Position numbers and translations under genes: made by a program. From the NCBI GenBank assembly GCA_928212115.1, contig CAKMRJ010005745.1:103759392-103823391 (forward strand): a stretch of 64,000 nt of DNA, given 5' to 3'. Source of the stretch: Lactuca virosa. Taxonomy: Eukaryota; Streptophyta; Magnoliopsida; Asterales; Asteraceae. Below the pieces are notes generated by a model. That model did no database searches and was not told where the DNA came from. It was given only the letters and a program-made list of their open reading frames with translations. This document shows, piece after piece, positions 58,433 to 64,000 of this stretch (its first letter is position 1; every line of letters begins with the position of its first letter).

Positions 58433-58771
58433 ATGGTGCTATGTTTTTGTGGAAAATTTGTTGTGATGTAAACGTCTTGGACCCCTCTGAATCCAGGAAG
58501 GAGATTTTTTGCATGCCCTATGAATGATTCCGTTTGTGGGTTTATTGGGTGGCTTGATCCCCCAATGTGTGCTAGGGGTAAAGCCATCATACCTGGTCTG
58601 CTAAGAAATTTGAATTCAGTGCAGGAACGGTGCAATGAGTTGGTTAGAAGTATGAACATGCTACAGGATCAATGCAATGGACTGATATGCAGGAACAACA
58701 TGTTGATGGCAAATGTCAAAGCATTGAAGGATGACAATTTGAAGCTGAAAATGTACATGTTTGGAAGTTAG
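58433..58771 (+). pseudogene. GRF-type zinc-finger coiled-coil protein inside the MULE, one stop
   Basis: A short + strand gene begins MVLCFCGKFVVM, meets TAA at 58469-58471, and continues in phase with TSWTPLNPGRRFFACP and CGFIGWLDPP. The spacing C-x-C-G, T-x-x-N-P-G-R-R-F-x-x-C and C-G-F-I-G-W-x-D fits a GRF zinc finger, a nucleic-acid-binding fold. The C-terminal part (LNSVQERCNELVRSMNML onward) looks like a coiled coil. The stop is at 58769-58771. It starts about 90 bp inside the left inverted repeat. Its role in transposition is unknown to me. A second MULE gene, comparable in position to mudrB but unrelated in sequence, is possible. Confidence 0.7.
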
Positions 58772-59173
58772 TTTTTCTTTTGTGATTGTATTCTTCTGTA
58801 ATTGGTTTGTGTAGGGGTATACTCTGAAGGGTGTTTTGGTCATTTTGTTGTAATTATATGTAATCATGTTTGTAGTGACTTATGATGATAATGATATATG
58901 TACACTTTTATGATGCAAGTGTAATGAATGTTTTACCAAAATGGTATGAATGTATCAGAATTAACATATGAATAGAAATGATATGAATGTATTACCAAAA
59001 TGTATATATTAGAACCAATTGTACATAACCAAAATGCATATTTCATTAAGATTTGTAATATAACAACCACAGTTTCTAAACATAACAACCAAAGATTCTA
59101 AACATTACCAAAAGGGACACATTACCATACCTAAGATAACAACCAAGTTTTCATAACAACCAACCAAAAGTTT
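58772..59173. other. Space between the two convergent MULE genes
   Basis: AT-rich, with repeated AACATAACAACCAA wording at about 59050-59205. Probably the two 3' untranslated regions. Confidence 0.5.
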
Positions 59174-60914
59174 TCAACAAAATATTATAAACATAACAAC
59201 CAAGTTTTCATCCCATTTTCTACAAGTGCATGTTTTGTTCCTAACATCAACCACATGTTGATCCTGCAAAGCTCCTGTGACTTGATACTTGTCGCCCCCA
59301 TTCCACCTAGTAATGTATTGTGAAGCAACTGTTTTTCTTGCAGCTAGGATGTCTGTTGTTGTGGGTGTTAGTGGACCTTTAGCCTTTTTCATTTCCTTCA
59401 TGACATTGCATATCCTCTTCATTAGATACTCCCTTATGTATTCTAAACATCCAATGACAGGTTTATCCCTTCCTTTCTCTATCTTCCCATTAAACACTTC
59501 ACACATGTTTGATATCAACACATCAGAAACTGCTCTTCCTGTGTGTACATTACCATTAAAAAACATTTAATACAATTCCATATCTTCAGGTTCATGCCCA
59601 TGAACAACATTTATACAAGAACCTTCCACATCACTTTCAACATTGAGAGTGAAGTCTCCCATGTCCACATCCTGTATATTGTTGTCAACGTCCATTATGT
59701 CATCCACATGATCTTCATCTTCTATGTGTCTCTCATACCCTGGATCACTATTTTCAGATTCATCATACTCTTCAAAATTTGGATCACTTTCGTGAGATTC
59801 ATCATTCTCTTCATACTCTTGATTACCCTCTTTCAGATTCTCCATCCCCTTCATACTCTGCATTATCATCATCACTCCCAATCAAATTTTCCATAAGGTT
59901 ATCAAATAACTCATTCATTTGTTCATCAACATTATTAACAGGGGGTGTTGTAGCATCCTTCATCAACAGTTGATGCCTCTTGAACAACAGTTGCAGCCTC
60001 CCTAACACCATCTATCTCATCAATATGAACACAAGTTGCTGCCTCCTGAACATCAGTTGAACCATCCTGATCATCATTCTTTTCCTTTGAAATGTGAACA
60101 CCCTCATCAATATAATCTAAATTAAGCCTCTTGCTACAAGAACTTTCACCTATATTGGAATTTCCAACCCTACCCCTTCTATACTCTGGTGAGAAACTAT
60201 CATTCTTACTCCCAAAAAGAATCAGAGACATGAACTCACCCAACAGGCTCACCATCACCATGGTTCACATTTTTCATTGGAGAATCTGCATGTACTTGAC
60301 CCTCAACTTCAGCCCCTTGATCATCATTTTCTGGTAATTCCTCAATGACAACTTTACCCTTTGCATTTGGTGACATGAAGTAAGTCAGTAAATTTGTCTT
60401 TCCATGCTCTGTGTACACCTCAATCAGCTTGTTCTGTGCAATGTATTTAGAAAGGTTGATCACATCCTGATCATTCCCTAAAGCTCTAAGACCAAATTGA
60501 AAGTCACCATTGGGTATCCTAAAATGGTAGTATATAACTGGGGATTCATCACCGAATTCAGAATTCTGTGGGTCTGGGTAACCTAGGTCAAGCATTATGG
60601 CATCAAGTTCATGCACAGAAAACTCATCAATGTCCACATAATCAACATAACTCACTTCACCTCCAACGTACTTTATATCAGGTAACTTAGTAAATTTCTC
60701 ACCGTGATGAAGCTTAGTACTAAACCATGTGGGTGCACCAGCTAAAAATCGAAATTGTACATATTAACAAAGTCAAAATTTTGCATTTTTTTGTTCTAAA
60801 TCAATAAGAAAATGCAAAGTATAAAAGTTAAAGAAAACAGAGGAACTTACCATATTCAGTTGATACATCAACAACTTCGTGTTTTGGTCTGATATGCCAC
60901 ATTACGAACACCAT
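59174..60914 (-). pseudogene. MULE transposase relic lacking its catalytic domain
   Basis: Exon 1 (60914-60851, MVFVMWHIRPKHEVVDVSTE) ends at GTAAGT. A 109-nt intron (60742-60850) ends in TTTTTAG. Exon 2 continues in phase with GAPTWFSTKLHHGEKF, then an N-terminal PB1-like region (VIYYHFRIPNGDFQFGLRAL) and Asp/Glu-rich spacers. Frames then break at 60236-60238 and near 60000 and 59880. The C-terminal part (59566-59174: SDVLISNMCEVFNGKIEKGR, CTCRKWD) is the end of a MULE transposase with the start of a SWIM zinc finger. The central DDE domain is absent, and the SWIM finger lacks its last Cys-x-His. It is not active. Confidence 0.75.
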
Positions 60915-61305
60915 TTCGTATTAAATGTATGCCCTTGTATGTGTAGTGTCGATTATCTTGTTTGGGATAAGCAACGAGGGTTTTTTGCAGGTTCAATGGA
61001 GCAGAAGCAAGAAGGAGGGAGTTGGGGAGTTGACGAGTGTTGGGGAAAGTAAATGAGGGGAAAAAGGAATTAATCCAAAAAAACGTTCATGCAAAAATGG
61101 TCTTTAACATATGAAATGACGAAATTACCCTCACGTGTGAGGCACGTGAGGGGGATTAACAGATCCAACTTAATGGGAGTTAAGTCCAGGGACCAAAATC
61201 ACATAGAAACCACTCCAAAAGGACCATGGATCCAAAAAACTCGTGGTTTGGACTAAAACCCCAAAAAGTTTGCATACCACAGGGACCATTTTTGCAATTT
61301 TGTCT

Positions 61306-61640
61306 TATTATTATTATTATTATTATATAATCACAGTAAAATTTGAATTTTATGTCTTCCAGTATTTTAAAGTATATATTACAGGTAAAAGACATAAAAA
61401 TTCCTTTGAGCTTAGTGTTAAAGTTCTTATTTTTTATATGGGTGGTGGTGGTTCCAATCCCGCCACCGGTCCCTTTCATGCCTCTATGCCTCTATTTTTA
61501 AGCAAGTGAAAAACTCAACGTCGACGTGTCACACCTACCTATATAGGTTACCGATTTTACCTGCTAAAAGCTCAAAATGAAAAAAAAAAAAAACAATTGA
61601 AGACTTAAGGCATTAATGAACATAAATTTCAATTTTGGGT
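61306..61640. other. Intergenic DNA right of the MULE
   Basis: Begins with an ATT triplet run. GGTTCCAATCCCGCCACCGG at 61450-61469 resembles a tRNA T arm, but no tRNA folds around it. Nothing else was recognised. Confidence 0.45.
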
Positions 61641-62946
61641 AAAACCGTCAATTTCTATAAAACTTAAGGGCGTTTATGTTGGTGTCCCAAATTAAAAAAA
61701 AATCACATACTTAGGTCCGAACAAAAATATGGCAAAAACAACATTTTTTGTTCAACCACGTGGACCATTTATGCAAATTACTTAGAAAACAATTATAAAA
61801 TCCAGTAATTGCTCGAGAAAAGAATACACAAGCCAAGATCTCAGGGTTGAGTAGCTCAATTTGCTAAACTTTATCAAAGTTGACACATATTGAATAATTT
61901 TGTGTATTGTGGGTATTATCTTTTTTAAAAACAGTATCCACAATACAAGTGATGGATTTTATTGACTGCATTGGTAATTGGTAAAGAAGAGCTACACGCA
62001 ATTTCAAAGGTAACCATGTTTTTATTACAAGATTTTACAAATTTTTCTTAAATATACAATTAGCATAAATCGTACATTCGAAATACGCAAGCTATAAATT
62101 GGTATTACAATATTTGAGAACAATTAACATAGAAAATGGACAAAGCTTGTGTTTTGTGAATCTGAATACTCATTTAAACGAATTATTGTCAAGTGACACT
62201 TGACTTGTTTAAAAGTGTTGGATACGTGGAACACAACATCCTCAAAGTAATCTTCAAAGTTCAAAGTGAATGAGGATAGAGCCAGAATCAAAGTTACATT
62301 TTAAAGTTCGCATATTGTTCTTTCATTTTACGAAAGCGAGTATTTACAAAGATAAATTTTTATTTTCAAATTTTCATGATTGTGCTATTTTGCTGAAAAT
62401 AAAATTTTAAGAACTTTGGTTTTTTAGATTTTTTTTTTCAAAGGGAAAAAATTATGGGTGAAAAATGAAGTGGGTGGAAAAAAATGACAAACCAATGGTA
62501 GCTTGCCATGTGGCTGGGAGTGGGGGAAGAGAAGGTGAAGGTGCATGAGAGGACTTTATGGCCAAAAATTCTTTTTTTTTTTACATTTTCTTTCTATCTT
62601 AACTCTCCAAGAAATTAACTTTTGCGGGAAAATACCGTAATCTCACACAACGGAAATTTTGCTACAAAAGGACCCGGTTCTTTTTTTGCCGACCACATCA
62701 GATGTTACTTACCTATACTTACCTATTTAGAAATGAGAAATTGTAAAATCAAATGGTCAGCTCTTAGGCTCGGGGGAGTGGGCACGGTTTGGCCGCATCC
62801 TTTTCCACGATGGCAGGGGAATAACCCCCAACCCCCCCCCCCCCCCCCCCCACCGCCCCTAATGCAGTCTCGAGTGCGGTTTTGGTGTATACGGCTAAAT
62901 CTTGCCACACACCTATCTATAATATTATATATATATATATATATAT

Positions 62947-62988
<42 letters not shown>

Positions 62989-62995
62989 TATCATA
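61641..62995. repeat. Duplicated flank block 3, right copy
   Basis: Partner of 43041-44440 (shared CCACGTGGACCATTTATGC, AAGCCAAGATCTCAGGGTTG). It also ends in a C-run (about 62827-62850) and TA arrays (about 62927-62985). No gene was seen. Confidence 0.82.
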
Positions 62996-63080
62996 AAGGA
63001 AGCATTTTTTCTTTCACCACATTCATTTGAAACTCCCATGACTTTTCATTTATTTATAAATAATAATTATAAGTTGTTAA

Positions 63081-64000
63081 TAAGTTAAATAAATATCAAA
63101 CCTAAAGTGTAATTACATATAAACTAAATTTCAATATTAAAATAATATATTACTTTACTTATTAAGTGATTTTTTTTAACTTTTAACATATTATACTTAA
63201 TTATTATTTTTTAATATATTGTTGGAGTAAACCATTATCATTTTAATGATACAATTTTGGAACAATTTGTATAAAATACTAAATTATTAATTACATATAA
63301 CATTACATGGTCAACTTAAATATAAATTATAGTTTAACTTAAACAACCCAAAGAATATTTTGTAAATAGTTAAAAGTGATTAATTGTAATAAGGTTAAAT
63401 AAATAGCAAACCTAAAGTGTAATCATAAATATATACTAAATTTCAATTTTAAAATATTATATTTACTTTTACTTATAAAGTTATGTCTTTATCTTTTAAC
63501 ATATTATACTTAATTAAATAGATTTAATATGTTGTTGTATCTAAACCATTATCAGTTTAAAGCTACAAATTTTGAACAGTTTGGACAAAATACTTAAATT
63601 GTTATTTTAAATATAACATTACATTGTCAACCTAAATATAAATTTCAGTTCCACTTAAAAACCAAAGAATACTTTATAAATAATTAAAAGTGATAAATTT
63701 TAGTAATAAATGCAAAAACTAAATTGTAATATCAATTTAACTAAAATATTTCCTAAATATATTTTTATAATCGTTAAAGGTTTTCAAATAACTAGGTTAA
63801 AATAACTTACAATAACAATAGTTAAAAATAACTCTATATAAATGATTATATTTTTACCTTTAAAATTAAAAAACAATGTTTGATGTTTTAAATAATTATA
63901 ATGATAAAAATTAAAACATTAAGCAAATAAATTTTAAAAAATTAATTAACAATAACAACAACTATAAATAACATTAAATCATATATTATATTTAATTTTA
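63081..64000. repeat. 310-bp tandem repeat, about three copies, runs off the window
   Basis: Copies start at 63081, 63391 and about 63701. Shared words include AACCTAAAGTGTAAT, TTTTAACATATTATACTTAA, TAACATTACAT and CAAAGAATA. The second copy is perhaps 80 percent like the first. The third is more diverged. AT-rich and non-coding; it may be the edge of a satellite array. Confidence 0.75.

Larger units (their letters stand above)
58101..61305. mobile_element. Mutator-like element (MULE), 3.2 kb, defective
   Basis: Terminal inverted repeats of about 242 bp (58101-58342 and 61063-61305) begin AGACAAAATTGCAAAAATGG on both ends and are more than 90 percent alike. Inside are a transposase relic on the - strand and a GRF zinc-finger gene on the + strand, convergent. 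The flanks are AAT/ATT triplet repeats, so the 9-bp duplication typical of MULEs cannot be defined. Confidence 0.85.

Noticed and set aside
61440..61500. tRNA gene or SINE near GGTTCCAATCCCGCCACC
   Set aside because: Only a T-arm-like stretch is visible. No D arm, anticodon arm or acceptor stem fits around it, and no poly-A or SINE body is evident.

Overview
This is plant nuclear DNA: a nest of LTR retrotransposons and DNA transposons around one broken disease-resistance-type gene. A eudicot is likely, and lettuce or a relative (Asteraceae) is my best guess. That guess is a general impression of this repeat style, not something tested here. There are no prokaryotic features and no intact host gene.

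Left part (1-41.3 kb), nested retrotransposons. Element B is a Ty3/gypsy chromovirus of Tekay type on the + strand: partial 5' LTR 7499-8415, gag-pol 9141-13721, and a 3' LTR in three pieces (13739-13921, 26500-27104, 38805-39871). Element A is a degenerate Athila-type Ty3/gypsy element on the - strand. It sits in B's 5' LTR and its own 3' end lies left of the window. Element C is an almost intact Athila-type element on the - strand (13922-26494, target duplication CTAAT). Element D is a LARD-like element with 4-kb LTRs and no coding capacity (27105-38799, target duplication AAGGG). C and D both sit in B's 3' LTR. B itself sits inside E, a Ty1/copia element of which only the 3' end (39872 to about 41145) is in the window.

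Right part (41.3-64 kb), a rearranged tandem duplication around a receptor-like protein (LRR-RLP) gene. The RLP pseudogene (- strand, 46796-54956) is split by F, a young Ty1/copia element of Tork/Tnt1 type (48674 to about 54240). Stretches of the flanking DNA at 41.2-44.4 kb reappear in the same order at 55.3-63.0 kb, which suggests a tandem RLP cluster. Different insertions distinguish the two copies. The left copy has an inverted F-family solo LTR, a foldback MITE and, at its right end, a CACTA element. The right copy has a MITE in a TA array and a 3.2-kb Mutator-like element. A 310-bp tandem repeat runs off the right edge.

How the parts work: the retroelements carry the usual set of gag, protease, reverse transcriptase, RNase H and integrase, with an Athila ORF-1-like extra ORF in C. 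D and the CACTA element have no recognisable machinery, and the Mutator-like element has lost its catalytic domain, so all three would depend on relatives elsewhere.

The most unusual signal is a paired 11-bp odd palindrome, ACTCGSCGAGT. Two copies lie 20-23 bp apart, about two helical turns. I count 19 clear pairs in the unrelated elements B and C and none in D or F. Element A carries a different palindrome (CGCGGSCCGCG) with the same architecture and spacing. Other leads are a U5 sequence matching the tRNA-Asp D arm in A, a gag/pol in-frame stop at the same place in A and C, a duplicated hairpin plus polypurine module in C, a 64-nt gag-pol intron in B, and a GRF zinc-finger gene convergent with the MULE transposase.
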